64,000 nucleotides of DNA from Flavobacterium cupreum. GTDB lineage: Bacteria > Bacteroidota > Bacteroidia > Flavobacteriales > Flavobacteriaceae. The stretch spans positions 51,564 through 115,563 of the forward strand of contig NZ_QWDM01000020.1 in NCBI RefSeq assembly GCF_003996965.1. The letters run 5' to 3'. The translations under genes and the position numbers were made by a program. The notes below the pieces were generated by a model. That model was not told the origin of the DNA and ran no database searches. It was given only the letters and a program-made list of their open reading frames with translations. Positions 1 to 9,099 of the stretch are shown one piece after another. The stretch's first letter is position 1. Every line of letters starts with the position of its first letter.

Positions 1-558
1 GGTCATAATCACAAACATCTGCTGTTTTTGAGTGACATTCACCGCTTTGGTTCCCCCTGAAAAAGTATAAATAATAACCAATACCCCAATCATGATGTTC
101 ATAAAAGTCAGGTTCCAGCCTAAAAGTGCCGACAGGATAATGGCGGGAGCATAAATGGTAAGTCCGGTTCCGAGGCCTCGTTGTACCAGAAAAAGAATGG
201 CCGCCAGCGATCGTGTTTTTATGTCAAAACGTTTTTCAAGAAATTCATAGGCTGTAAAAACTTTACTTTTATGATACAGCGGAATAAAAGTAAAACAGAT
301 GACAATCATGGCAATCGGCAATCCAAAGTAAAATTGCACAAAACCCATTCCGTCATGATACGCCTGTCCCGGAGTCGACAAGAAGGTAATCGCACTTGCC
401 TGAGTGGCCATTACAGAAAGTCCAACGGTATACCAGGGGGTTTCATGATTTCCTAAAATGAAATCCTCGACATTTTTACTTCCCTTGGTTTTCCAGGAGC
501 CGTACCCCACAATAAACAAAAGTGTAACGATAAGTACGATCCAGTCAAATAGTTGCAT
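1..558 (-). CDS. Sodium:solute symporter (SSS family), N-terminal part, cut by window edge
   Basis: My own translation of the minus strand from the ATG at 558 gives 186 open codons running off the left edge. The protein starts MQLFDWIVLIVTLLF and shows alternating membrane segments. The stretch ATQASAITFLSTPG (about residues 55-68) is the Na+-site helix region typical of the SSS/SLC5 family; a further motif is TFSGGTKAVNVTQ. SSS proteins import sugars, sialic acids, amino acids or vitamins with Na+ at the inner membrane; the substrate cannot be read here. The start lies 3 bp after the stop of a 35-codon ORF and about 120 bp after a secreted PIG-L deacetylase, so all three look co-transcribed. 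I infer that the transporter may import a product released by that enzyme. Confidence 0.9.
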   Translation of the reverse strand, partial: MQLFDWIVLIVTLLFIVGYGSWKTKGSKNVEDFILGNHETPWYTVGLSVMATQASAITFLSTPGQAYHDGMGFVQFYFGLPIAMIVICFTFIPLYHKSKVFTAYEFLEKRFDIKTRSLAAILFLVQRGLGTGLTIYAPAIILSALLGWNLTFMNIMIGVLVIIYTFSGGTKAVNVTQKQQMFVIMT

Positions 559-561
559 AAG

Positions 562-669
562 TTATGAGTATAATTGCATGATTAGGAAAAAAATCAGAAT
601 GTAAACAGCATTGGCTACCAAAACATAGGTGTAGCTTTTTTTCCATTTTTTTGTTTTTTTATCTTCCAT
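562..669 (-). CDS. 35-residue single-span membrane microprotein
   Basis: The minus strand reads ATG at 669 to TAA at 562. The product begins with a Lys-rich stretch (MEDKKTKKWKKSY) followed by one hydrophobic helix (VLVANAVYILIFFLIM). It fills the gap between the PIG-L stop (680) and the symporter start (558) with spacings of 10 and 3 bp. Positive-inside topology predicts the N-terminus in the cytoplasm. Small one-helix proteins beside SSS transporters are known in other systems (YhdT/PanF style), so an accessory subunit is a reasonable inference, but I do not recognise the family. Packing and composition support a real gene; conservation would decide it. Confidence 0.6.
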   Translation of the reverse strand: MEDKKTKKWKKSYTYVLVANAVYILIFFLIMQLYS

Positions 670-679
670 TTTTGAATAT

Positions 680-3211
680 TTATTTCTTTAATTCCTGTTT
701 AGGAGCTTCTATAGGCTGTTTTAGTGAAATGATATTCGATAGTAACCGATACGCCCCGGCAACTCCTTCAGGCAGTTCCCTGAAAAAACTAAGACCTGTG
801 TAAATATAGTATCCTTTCCCGTATGGCGCGACTAATAAGGCTCCGTTTTTCGGAGATTCCCCTTTGTCATGTGAGGATAGAATAGGAGTGAAGGCCGGGT
901 CATACTGATCCGGATAATACAAGCCCTGTTCCTGTGTCCAGCCCTCAAAATCTTTAGTACTGATTTTATTGGGAGTATTTAAAACCGGGTGATTGGGTGC
1001 GAGAAACGTGATTTTTGCATTTTCTTCCGTCACACGGTCATTTGATATTTTTAAAGGATACGGTGCAATCTGATCGGTTACCGTTCTGCCGTACGTATTG
1101 TACTGAACAATCATGTTTTTACCACTTTTTACAAAATCGAAAAGTATTTTTTGTTTGTTGGCTAAAGCATTAACGGTATTGTAAGCACGAACTCCTGTAA
1201 TGACTGCATTAAATGAATCCAGTTTTTCAGGTGTGATTTCTTCCGGTTTCAAAATAGTTACTTTATAGCCCATCTGAGTCAGGCTTTCAGGAACTTCATC
1301 ACCTGCACCCATAATATATCCGATTGCATTTCCCGAAGTTTTCAGATCAATGCGGAGACATTTTGATTCTGCAGATTTTAAAACCATTTGCTTCGTAATA
1401 TGACTGTAATCTATAATCGTCACATCTTTGTCAAAACGCTGATTCTCTATTGTGACAATGCTTTTTGCAACGGCTTCTTCCGGGTGAACTGGTGCTGTTA
1501 CCTCAAAATAAAACGTTTGTTCCATTCCTTTTTTCTCTAACGCAAACGGAATTTGTTTTGGGGAAACCAGCCAGTCTTTCGGCAATTCCAATTGTACGTT
1601 TCCTTTGATGTCATCTTTTCCGGCGCGGACTTTTACAGGGACCATTTTACTTTTGGTATCCTTAAAAATCAAAACTTTTTCCAGGATTGAAGTGGTAGCT
1701 TCAGGGACTATATCAAGGAAATTATACATTTCGCCTTTTACACCGTCATTGTATTTGTAAACAACGATTCGCTCAAACGGAATTTCAACACCATTGATTT
1801 TTACGTTAAAAATGACTTTGACTTCTCTGATAATATCCGGAATTCCAATATTTTCCTGATTGGATACCGTATACATTCCGACACTGGCTTTTTCTTTTAG
1901 CCAATACGGTTGCGTATATTCGATTGTATTGGGAAGCTGAAGCTGTAAAGTAGTTTTCAGATCAGCATTGTTTTTTAAAATACTGTTTTGAATGGTATTT
2001 TTATGATCCGGCAGTGTCGTCACACTTGTTAATTCCATTTCGACAGCACATCTGTTAATGGCTTCAAGACTTAATTTAACGGTACTTCCGGGAGTGGCTT
2101 CCTGCTCGCTGGTAGCTGCTTCAAGATAAAGTCCCGAGCAGGATGCAATGATGTTTTTAATGGCAGAAGATTTCAGGCTTTTCCAGTGATCGTCTTCGAG
2201 CGATTCGATCATCGTGTAGGCTTTTATTAAGTCAGGAATACTGGCCGATGGATTACTGAAGTCATATTTGGCTATAATTTTAGAAATTAATTCCCCAACC
2301 GGTTTTCCGTTTTTAATACGGTTCCACGTTGTGTCAATTCCATCAAATAACTGATCGCGGTCTTTTGGGCTATCACCGTTGATAAGTTCCAGATATTCTG
2401 TTTCATTTCCACGCGCCCCGGTACTTCCAAATCCCTGAGATTGGTGACGGCTGCGGCTCAGTGCGGCAATTTCCTGATTGGATTTTCCGATTCCGGTGTA
2501 ATAAACCCCTGTTTCTAATTTGGTGAAATTGGATTTACTGGCTGCATCAAATTTTTCCTGGCTTCCGTAAAACCACCACGAAGTATTGAAAAACTGACGC
2601 TTAACCTGCCATGGTTTTACGTATTTTAACTGCTCAGGGTATATTTTCGGGTCATTGGTCAGATTAAAGCTTTCAACGCTTAACATGGCAGAGGATGTGT
2701 GGTGTCCGTGTGTGGTACCCGGAGATCTGTGATCAAACCGATTGATAATGACATCCGGCTGGAATTTTCGTATGGTCCAGACTACGTCCGAAAGTACCTT
2801 GTCTTTGTCCCAGATTTTGAGCGTTTCATCCGGATTTTTGGAATAGCCGAAATCATTTGCACGGGAAAAAAATTGTTCTCCGCCATCTATTTTTCGGGCT
2901 TCGATTAGTTCCTGCGTTCTTATAACACCTAATAATTCACGCAGTTGCGGACCAATTAAATTTTGACCTCCATCGCCCCGCGTTAATGACAAATATCCTG
3001 TTCTTGCATTTACGTCATTGGCCAAATACGAGATCAGACGCGTGTTTTCATCGTCGGGATGTGCCGCCAGATACAATACGGAACCTAAAAAGTTTAATTT
3101 TTTGATTTGATTGTAAATTTCAACAGCATTTGGTTTTTGTGGTTGTTGTGCAAAAGAAATGAAAGTTCCAGCTAAAAAAATAAAAAGAATCTGTATCTGA
3201 ATTTTTCGCAT
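680..3211 (-). CDS. Secreted PIG-L family deacetylase with C-terminal GATase-like domain
   Basis: The 843-residue protein has a signal peptide (residues 1-21, ending SFAQ). A LmbE/PIG-L metal-dependent de-N-acetylase domain follows, with the zinc motif HPDDE at 51-55 and HGHH at 168-171. The family removes acetyl groups from N-acetylglucosamine-containing substrates, including the precursors of mycothiol and bacillithiol. This one is exported and far longer than the 230-300 residue cytosolic enzymes. A middle beta-rich region is followed by a C-terminal domain (about 680-830; AVITGVRAYNTV, GKNMIVQYNT) that resembles ThuA/class I glutamine amidotransferase folds. It heads a unit with the microprotein and the symporter. 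A minus-strand TATTTTTG at 3247-3240 could be its -7 box. The substrate is unknown; an extracellular glycan or glycoconjugate is inferred. Confidence 0.9.
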   Translation of the reverse strand: MRKIQIQILFIFLAGTFISFAQQPQKPNAVEIYNQIKKLNFLGSVLYLAAHPDDENTRLISYLANDVNARTGYLSLTRGDGGQNLIGPQLRELLGVIRTQELIEARKIDGGEQFFSRANDFGYSKNPDETLKIWDKDKVLSDVVWTIRKFQPDVIINRFDHRSPGTTHGHHTSSAMLSVESFNLTNDPKIYPEQLKYVKPWQVKRQFFNTSWWFYGSQEKFDAASKSNFTKLETGVYYTGIGKSNQEIAALSRSRHQSQGFGSTGARGNETEYLELINGDSPKDRDQLFDGIDTTWNRIKNGKPVGELISKIIAKYDFSNPSASIPDLIKAYTMIESLEDDHWKSLKSSAIKNIIASCSGLYLEAATSEQEATPGSTVKLSLEAINRCAVEMELTSVTTLPDHKNTIQNSILKNNADLKTTLQLQLPNTIEYTQPYWLKEKASVGMYTVSNQENIGIPDIIREVKVIFNVKINGVEIPFERIVVYKYNDGVKGEMYNFLDIVPEATTSILEKVLIFKDTKSKMVPVKVRAGKDDIKGNVQLELPKDWLVSPKQIPFALEKKGMEQTFYFEVTAPVHPEEAVAKSIVTIENQRFDKDVTIIDYSHITKQMVLKSAESKCLRIDLKTSGNAIGYIMGAGDEVPESLTQMGYKVTILKPEEITPEKLDSFNAVITGVRAYNTVNALANKQKILFDFVKSGKNMIVQYNTYGRTVTDQIAPYPLKISNDRVTEENAKITFLAPNHPVLNTPNKISTKDFEGWTQEQGLYYPDQYDPAFTPILSSHDKGESPKNGALLVAPYGKGYYIYTGLSFFRELPEGVAGAYRLLSNIISLKQPIEAPKQELKK

Positions 3212-3325
3212 ATTGTAATTAGGTGTTTTGAAAGAGCTTCAAAAATACTAATTATATTTTTGAAGATTATGTAAATGAAATGTTAATGGTCAATAATTGA
3301 TTTAATTTTTTAATAAAAACAAAAA

Positions 3326-3354
3326 AAAGCTGTCAGAACTAATCTGACAGCTTT
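3326..3354 (-). terminator. Rho-independent terminator after the lipoprotein gene
   Basis: A perfect 12-bp stem (AAAGCTGTCAGA / TCTGACAGCTTT) with a 5-nt loop is followed on the minus strand by eight T residues (the A run 3321-3328). It lies 40 bp downstream of the lipoprotein stop. Confidence 0.85.
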
Positions 3355-3392
3355 CTATGAAAAATCTATTTAACTGCCTGAGCAGTCTGCAT

Positions 3393-5015
3393 TTATTTTA
3401 ATTTATTTTCTGTGTCTTTGTAAGTTCCGGTAATCGTAACCGTACCGCTTTTGATCACTTTGCCGTAAATTGTTATAGAAGAGTCGTTACCAATAAAATT
3501 AATTTTAGCACCGTTGTTTAATCGTAAATCTCCCCAAATCACTACTGAACCTTCAATTTGAAGTAAGGCGTTGTTATTTATGATCAGTTCTGTTGAACTT
3601 AAAGGCAGGTATTTACCTTGTGCAAGGGTTCCTCTCATATTAAAAGTAGATCCGCTGTTTAAGGTTAAACCATTTAAAATACTGATAGAACCACAATGTG
3701 TTAAAACTGCACCGGAGTTTACAATAGCCGAATTAATAGCTGTTGCTCCCGAATATGATTTTACTTCATTTGAATTTAAAATCAGATTAGCGCCCTGATT
3801 GTAGATTCCAAATAGTGTACAGCTCGCAAAAGTTGTACTTGGTTTTTCCATCTTAATAATTTTTAAACCACCTGTTCCGCTGGCGACATAAATATAATCA
3901 CCACTTGATTTTACATAGTTGGTAGAACCTGCAATTCCTAAGGTTCCTAATAAGTTTAGTTGCGTACCCGTTTTGTATACATTAAGGCCTAATGCACCAT
4001 TGGCAACAAATGCATAACCATCGTTTACGGCAACAGCATTGGTAACATTATCTTCTCCTGCAGTCGCTATGGCAATAGTCTGCAATTTTGATCCGCTATT
4101 GCTGTCATAAACACCAAGACCTTTATATCCTTCAGCTATCAAAAGTTTTGTTCCGTCAAAATCCATTGTTCTTTTTGCACCGCTTACATCTGCAGATACT
4201 GTAAAGCTTTTTTGCAATGCCAGCGTCGACTGGCTGTAAATATTGACTCCCTTAGTTCCGCTTAAGGTTACAATTTTATCTCCGTTTAAGGCTATTGAAC
4301 GCAAATCTGCCATAGGTGTTTTTCCTTCTACTGCTTTGCCTGAAGCATTCAGTTTAAACAAACTTCCATTGTCACCGGTTACAGCAAAATAAGAAGTGGC
4401 ATTAGAAGCTACGTCAGTGGTAACTCTGCTTTCTAAATAGTTAGTGGTATATTTATCTGTAAGTAAACCTGAGCTCAATTGCATATTAATTACAATGGCA
4501 GGATTTGGTACAGACTGAAGTTTATCAATATCTGCTGCTCCTCCCAAAATTAAATTCCCATTCGAATAGGTAAGTGAAGTAATATCAGTATTGGCAATTA
4601 AGGCCGAAGTTACTAATTTTGGTTTATAAGGATCTGAAACATCAATAACATCAATGGCTCCGGAATATGCATCGCCTCTCATAATATAAGATACATAGGC
4701 GTAGTTTCCGTTTACGGCAACATGACTCGCTTGTAATGTTCTGCCCTGGCTGTCTACCGGTGGTTTTATTTCACCAATTTGCACTAAAGGAAAAGATGTC
4801 GAAGCAGTTGCAGCAGATTTTCCTGTAACTGAAGTGTTTTCGATTGAAATTACACCTGATGTAGTGAAATCTATTCTTTTACCTAATTCTGTTACATCAT
4901 TGTTGATGGTAACGTTATTAACGGGTTGATTATCATTTGCATTATTGTCGTTATTATCGCAACATGCAAAAAGAAACAAAGTTAAAAATGAAAATAAATA
5001 AATATTCTTTTTCAT
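3393..5015 (-). CDS. Lipoprotein with LVIVD-like propeller repeats
   Basis: The start is placed at the ATG at 5015, because the longer frame to 5048 begins with TTG and would add 11 residues before the signal sequence. The 540-residue product starts MKKNIYLFSFLTLFLFACC, a lipobox with the lipidated Cys at about 17, followed by an Asn/Asp-rich linker. Repeated blocks such as AIDVIDVSDPYKPKLV, TNAVAVNDGYAFVANG and DYIYVASGTGGLKIIK are LVIVD-type propeller blades. The C-terminal 120 residues look like a right-handed beta helix built of short Asn/Gly turns (LTLNSGSTFNM, LRLNNGAKINF). It is probably anchored on the outer membrane facing out; no enzymatic motif is visible. It is monocistronic with its own terminator. 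Confidence 0.8.
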   Translation of the reverse strand: MKKNIYLFSFLTLFLFACCDNNDNNANDNQPVNNVTINNDVTELGKRIDFTTSGVISIENTSVTGKSAATASTSFPLVQIGEIKPPVDSQGRTLQASHVAVNGNYAYVSYIMRGDAYSGAIDVIDVSDPYKPKLVTSALIANTDITSLTYSNGNLILGGAADIDKLQSVPNPAIVINMQLSSGLLTDKYTTNYLESRVTTDVASNATSYFAVTGDNGSLFKLNASGKAVEGKTPMADLRSIALNGDKIVTLSGTKGVNIYSQSTLALQKSFTVSADVSGAKRTMDFDGTKLLIAEGYKGLGVYDSNSGSKLQTIAIATAGEDNVTNAVAVNDGYAFVANGALGLNVYKTGTQLNLLGTLGIAGSTNYVKSSGDYIYVASGTGGLKIIKMEKPSTTFASCTLFGIYNQGANLILNSNEVKSYSGATAINSAIVNSGAVLTHCGSISILNGLTLNSGSTFNMRGTLAQGKYLPLSSTELIINNNALLQIEGSVVIWGDLRLNNGAKINFIGNDSSITIYGKVIKSGTVTITGTYKDTENKLK

Positions 5016-5170
5016 AAATCTTTTGGTGTTTTTTAAAATTCGGTGCAAATGTAGGTTTTAATTCGATTAAAATAACATCCGAATTGTTAATAATTCACTC
5101 AAAATCACTATGTTATGAATTTATGTAAAAAATGCAATGATTTAACTAAAATTAGAAAAAAACAGAAGCA

Positions 5171-5205
5171 AAAAAAAGAGAGTATCCTGATTATGATACT
5201 CTCTT
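5171..5205 (-). terminator. Rho-independent terminator after the His-rich protein gene
   Basis: An 11-bp stem (AAGAGAGTATC / GATACTCTCTT) with an 8-nt loop sits 26 bp past the stop at 5231. The A run at 5171-5177 supplies the minus-strand U tract. Confidence 0.85.
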
Positions 5206-5230
5206 CCCTTTAATAATTTGCAATTTAGTA

Positions 5231-5764
5231 TTATCTTCTTCCACCATGGTGATCATCGTGGTCATGTCTGTCGTGTTTATCATGATGGTTTCTATCATCA
5301 TGTCTATCATGTCGTCTATCGTGTCTATCATGTCTGTAATCATTACGATGATGATCGTGACGATCATTATAACCATAAACCGGTCTTGGTCTGTAAGGTC
5401 TTTGTGGGGCACCGTGATACCCTTTGTAATATCTTACTTTATGTCTGTCAAAATAAGTATAAGGAGTTCTGCCGTGGTAGTCTGTCAAAACAACTTTGTA
5501 CCCCCCGTACAAATCATAATTGCGGTATTGTCTTGGCAAACGAGCAGTTCTGACCCATCTTCCTCCTCCAAAATAAATAAATTGTGAAGCTCTTACATCG
5601 TAATATGCTTCGATGTCCGGTAAGTAATAGTATTCCATTTCGGCATAACCTGAAGGACCCCATGCAGGAGGACTTCCTATATTTACGTTTACAGATACCT
5701 GAGCTTGTGTAGCACTTGCAACCAAAAGAAACAGTCCCGCGATTGCTATTTTAATTGTTTTCAT
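5231..5764 (-). CDS. Small exported protein with His/Asp/Arg-rich tail
   Basis: The start is set at the ATG at 5764 (MKTIKIAIAGLFLLVASATQA, a clear signal peptide); the longer frame from 5839 adds 25 unlikely residues. The mature protein is about 156 residues. Its first half is Tyr/Gly/Pro-rich (YYYLPDIEAYYDV, GGYKVVLTDYHGR), and its last 50 residues are almost only His, Asp, Arg and Asn in units such as HDRHDRRHDRHDD. The front resembles small exported proteins common in Bacteroidetes; I do not recognise a functional family. The tail could bind metal ions (Ni, Zn, Cu) in the periplasm, which is inference from composition. The same bases produce long shadow frames on both strands because of the repeated CAT/GAT codons. 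Confidence 0.8.
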   Translation of the reverse strand: MKTIKIAIAGLFLLVASATQAQVSVNVNIGSPPAWGPSGYAEMEYYYLPDIEAYYDVRASQFIYFGGGRWVRTARLPRQYRNYDLYGGYKVVLTDYHGRTPYTYFDRHKVRYYKGYHGAPQRPYRPRPVYGYNDRHDHHRNDYRHDRHDRRHDRHDDRNHHDKHDRHDHDDHHGGRR

Positions 5765-5984
5765 TTTTTTTAGTTTTATGTTAATTAATCGTAATGATCG
5801 ATATTCATATACTGTGCCAAAAATAAAAACTAAATGCATTCGACCGATAAAAAAGCTGTTTTATCGATGGGTTATTTTTAATTGTTTTGGAAATGTTTGA
5901 TTATTAATATCTTATAAAATGGTTAAAATTTAAAAGAAAATTACTTTTTAAAGAAAAATAAGAGAAAGGATTCTCATTTTAAAC

Positions 5985-7811
5985 TTATTTATATTCTACA
6001 ACTCTTGGTTTGGCCAGCTCAAAAGTTTGCAGTCCATAATCTGTCGTTTCAAAAGTATTGGTTTTCGTAACATTATCGCCCTGCAACGGAATGGTAGGAT
6101 AGTAGGACAGCGACAGTTGAAAAGAACTGAAAACCAGATAATCATTACTGATCACTAAACCTATAGTGAATTTATGGTACGGTTTATTTTTAAACATGGC
6201 ATGATTTTGACTTCCAAGTATGGCCGCAGTATAATTAAAAAACGGATTCATACGAAATCCCCAAAGGGCGTGAGGGGCGTAGGTCTGTGTTTGTAAGGAC
6301 AAAAGTACTTTGCTTGTCCCGTACAAAGCAGTGTTAAACCCCGCCAATCCTTCGCGGTCATTAATATTAAGCTGATCGCCAATAACATCGACACGATTGA
6401 TACCCAATACAAATTTAGGATTAATAAATTGTCTTATTTTCCAGTTTCCGATGCTATAGAGTTTTGTAAAATAATTAGATTCAAACAACAAGGTCGTCTG
6501 ATATGTTTTGGACTGATGAATGAAAGTTCCGGCTTCAAAATTCATGCTCAGAAATCCCAATCGGTAATAATTACCAAAAGAAAACTGCGCCCCGACATAG
6601 GGCCTCCAGAACGTGTTTTTATATTGATACCCAAATGTGATCCCGTAAATTCTGCCTATGGGGACATCTTCTGTCTGTCCGTTTCTAAAGATATAGCTGT
6701 CTTTGACGAACCTTCGCGTATTAACTCCGACACCACTTAAAATTAATTTTTCATCCGAATAATAATCTGTGGGATCAAAATCCCTGGACGGACTTTCTTT
6801 GTAGTCAATATTCAAAAATCGCCCGGATACAATCAGATTCGTTATTCCGTTAGCTTCATCTTCAAAAACCTTTGCGGCTTTTCCGGCCCAGAGGTCATGA
6901 TAATCATACTTAAAAGGCTGAAAATAATAATTTAAATCCGGTCCCTGCAAACTATCCCGTCTGAAACTCTGTCCGAGTAATATTCCTCCAGCCCATTTGG
7001 TTAAGGGAGAATAAAAGGCCCGTTCGAAATCAACACTTTTACTATAATTATTGTCGAGATCCATGTTGTATTTTAAGGTCGTACTGATGAACGTATTGAC
7101 AATATTCGGAACAGTGTAGGTAACATCGCTGCCGTTTGCACCGTCCTTAAAACGATTGGTAAAACGATAATCCAATTGCTGTCCTGAACCGAAAAAATCT
7201 TTTTCTTTCATCCCTACGGCAATCCTGTTGCTTGAAAAAGACAATCGGGGAATAGTACTCCATGAATCTAAAACACGAATGGTAACATCAATGGAATCCG
7301 ATTCTTTGCTTACTAGTTTTCTGGTAATTTTTACCGCAGTCACATATCGCTGCGATCGGATAATACGCTCACTTTCCAGCACTTTATAAGCGTCATAAGG
7401 TGTATTTCTTTTAAATAACAGCAGATTATAAATAGCTATTTTTTTGGTTTTTAAATGGAGTTTATTACCGGTTCTTTCTCCCCAGTTTCGTGGCATAGCT
7501 GTAGAATCTACTACCGAGTGCCCGAAAGGATCCAAAGTCACTACGTTTATTTTGCGTATGATCTTACCATCGTAATTGGTAGTGTCTTTTTCTATAATTT
7601 CAGCTTCTCTTTTTCGCGGTTTATTGGTTCTGAAAAGCCATTTATGCAGGGTTTTGGTAAACTTGCGCTTTTTAGAATAATTCTGAATTTTTTTATAAAC
7701 TGCTGCACTGTCTTTAACGGGCTCCTTTTTAGGTTTATCTACTTGTGCGCAGACGCTTTGCAGGCACAGGCAAAGTAAAACAGCAATTACTATTTTTAAT
7801 TTTAGAAACAT
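5985..7811 (-). CDS. Outer-membrane protein with POTRA-like domain and Omp85-type beta barrel
   Basis: The 608-residue protein has a signal peptide (residues 1-23, ending SVCAQ). A basic linker is followed by a POTRA-like segment at about 110-190 (NTPYDAYKVLESERIIRSQ, VTAVKITRKLV, DVTIRVLDSWSTIP) and then a long C-terminal stretch of alternating aromatic strands expected of a beta barrel. This matches the general plan of BamA/TamA/FhaC proteins, which insert or export proteins or lipids at the outer membrane. It has one POTRA at most and is shorter than BamA (about 800 residues), so it is not the essential BamA. No partner gene is adjacent; the gene stands alone. Confidence 0.7.
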   Translation of the reverse strand: MFLKLKIVIAVLLCLCLQSVCAQVDKPKKEPVKDSAAVYKKIQNYSKKRKFTKTLHKWLFRTNKPRKREAEIIEKDTTNYDGKIIRKINVVTLDPFGHSVVDSTAMPRNWGERTGNKLHLKTKKIAIYNLLLFKRNTPYDAYKVLESERIIRSQRYVTAVKITRKLVSKESDSIDVTIRVLDSWSTIPRLSFSSNRIAVGMKEKDFFGSGQQLDYRFTNRFKDGANGSDVTYTVPNIVNTFISTTLKYNMDLDNNYSKSVDFERAFYSPLTKWAGGILLGQSFRRDSLQGPDLNYYFQPFKYDYHDLWAGKAAKVFEDEANGITNLIVSGRFLNIDYKESPSRDFDPTDYYSDEKLILSGVGVNTRRFVKDSYIFRNGQTEDVPIGRIYGITFGYQYKNTFWRPYVGAQFSFGNYYRLGFLSMNFEAGTFIHQSKTYQTTLLFESNYFTKLYSIGNWKIRQFINPKFVLGINRVDVIGDQLNINDREGLAGFNTALYGTSKVLLSLQTQTYAPHALWGFRMNPFFNYTAAILGSQNHAMFKNKPYHKFTIGLVISNDYLVFSSFQLSLSYYPTIPLQGDNVTKTNTFETTDYGLQTFELAKPRVVEYK

Positions 7812-7886
7812 TCAGATGTATTTTGACTTTTACAGATTTTGTATGAATGTAAGATAAATATTGCTTATATCTTACAAGAGTGTCAT

Positions 7887-8987
7887 TTAATTTTGAGGAT
7901 TTACTTTTCTAATTCTCCAGATAAACCTTTTGGGCATATGATTGCCCATTAAATAACCCCAGGGCTCCAGTGATTCTATTCTGTCAAAAATAATTTTTAA
8001 AATTGCCAACAACGGTATTGCCAGGAACATACCCGATATTCCGGCCGCCGAACCACCGATTATAATTCCCATAATGGATACAAAGGCGTTTATTTCTACT
8101 TTGGAATTAATAATTAACGGCACAAGAATATTATTGTCAATTAACTGAACAATCAGGTTTACAATTAAAATACTAATAATCACAGATGTTTCTGCAGAGC
8201 CGGTAAGCGAGGCTAATATGGTTATAATTCCTGCAGCAGTAATACCAATATAAGGTATCAGGTTCAGTATTCCGGTGATAAGTCCCAGAAGTATAAAATA
8301 TTTGACACCGATAATCCAGAGTCCCAGACTGGTTAGGACTGAAACTACGATCATTTCTAAAATTAAACTTACGATATAATTATTGATCGAAACCTTTATT
8401 TGTGATAAAATGTTTTTCAGGGCAGCATGATTTTCCTTACTGATTAATTTGACCAGGAAAAGAATAAAATGATCTTTATACAATAAGAATAAAAAAGTAT
8501 ATATTGGGATAATAGTGCAATCTAAAAGAAGATCACTTATAGATATAATGGCAGAGCCGATAGTCGCATTTCCGTTTTTGACAGAATCCTTGGTGACAGT
8601 ATCAATATATTTTTTTTGTTCTCCGATGCTAATATTAAAATTGTCTTTTATGAATTTGTGAATATCAACAAGAAAGGTATTTGCATTCTTTTTTATGGTA
8701 GCAAAATCATTTGCCATATCCGTGACTTCATAGGAAATGAAAAGCAGGATACCCACAATAAAGGAAGCAAAAAGAATCACACAAAGAATCGCAGCCAGAT
8801 ATCTGGGGAATTTTAATTTCGTGTTTAAAAAGGTAAATACAGGAAGTAATAAAACAGAGAACAAAAATGCCATTAATACCGGAGTAATAATATCTTTTCC
8901 GATGCAGAAGATAAATGCAAAACAAATTAAACTTACTAATATCAGAGAAAGTTTTGCATATAAAGGCAATTGTAATGGTCGAGTCAT
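7887..8987 (-). CDS. AI-2E family transporter (PerM/TqsA superfamily permease)
   Basis: The protein (366 residues from the ATG at 8987; the extended frame to 9029 starts with TTG) has about eight hydrophobic helices and the C-terminal conserved region LIPYIGITAAG and LVPLIINSKVEINAFVSIMG that marks the AI-2E exporter family. Members export autoinducer-2 or act as Na+/H+ antiporters; the substrate of this one is not visible. The longer frame begins in AT-rich leader sequence and adds a hydrophilic 14-residue extension, which argues for the shorter start. It lies downstream of the small MscS-like gene with a gap of about 110 bp. Confidence 0.85.
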   Translation of the reverse strand: MTRPLQLPLYAKLSLILVSLICFAFIFCIGKDIITPVLMAFLFSVLLLPVFTFLNTKLKFPRYLAAILCVILFASFIVGILLFISYEVTDMANDFATIKKNANTFLVDIHKFIKDNFNISIGEQKKYIDTVTKDSVKNGNATIGSAIISISDLLLDCTIIPIYTFLFLLYKDHFILFLVKLISKENHAALKNILSQIKVSINNYIVSLILEMIVVSVLTSLGLWIIGVKYFILLGLITGILNLIPYIGITAAGIITILASLTGSAETSVIISILIVNLIVQLIDNNILVPLIINSKVEINAFVSIMGIIIGGSAAGISGMFLAIPLLAILKIIFDRIESLEPWGYLMGNHMPKRFIWRIRKVNPQN

Positions 8988-9099
8988 TTTTTGGGAATTT
9001 AAATAAAGTTCAGAGAGTTTGTTAAACAAATATTATATTTTATTTAAATAATATTGTTTTAGCTTTTCTGATTTAGTTTATAAAATTCCCATTAAAAAA

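Noticed and set aside
3393..5048. Longer start for the lipoprotein (MHRILKNTKRF...)
   Set aside because: The upstream start is TTG and would precede the lipobox signal sequence by 11 residues; the ATG at 5015 gives a standard lipoprotein signal.
5191..5587. Long frames on both strands (MPHKDLTDQ..., MQFSIIFFHHGD..., MVIIVVMSVV...)
   Set aside because: They are mirror frames of the His/Asp/Arg-rich tail. The repeated CAT, GAT and CGT codons leave other frames open; the minus frame with a signal peptide at 5764 is the coherent one.
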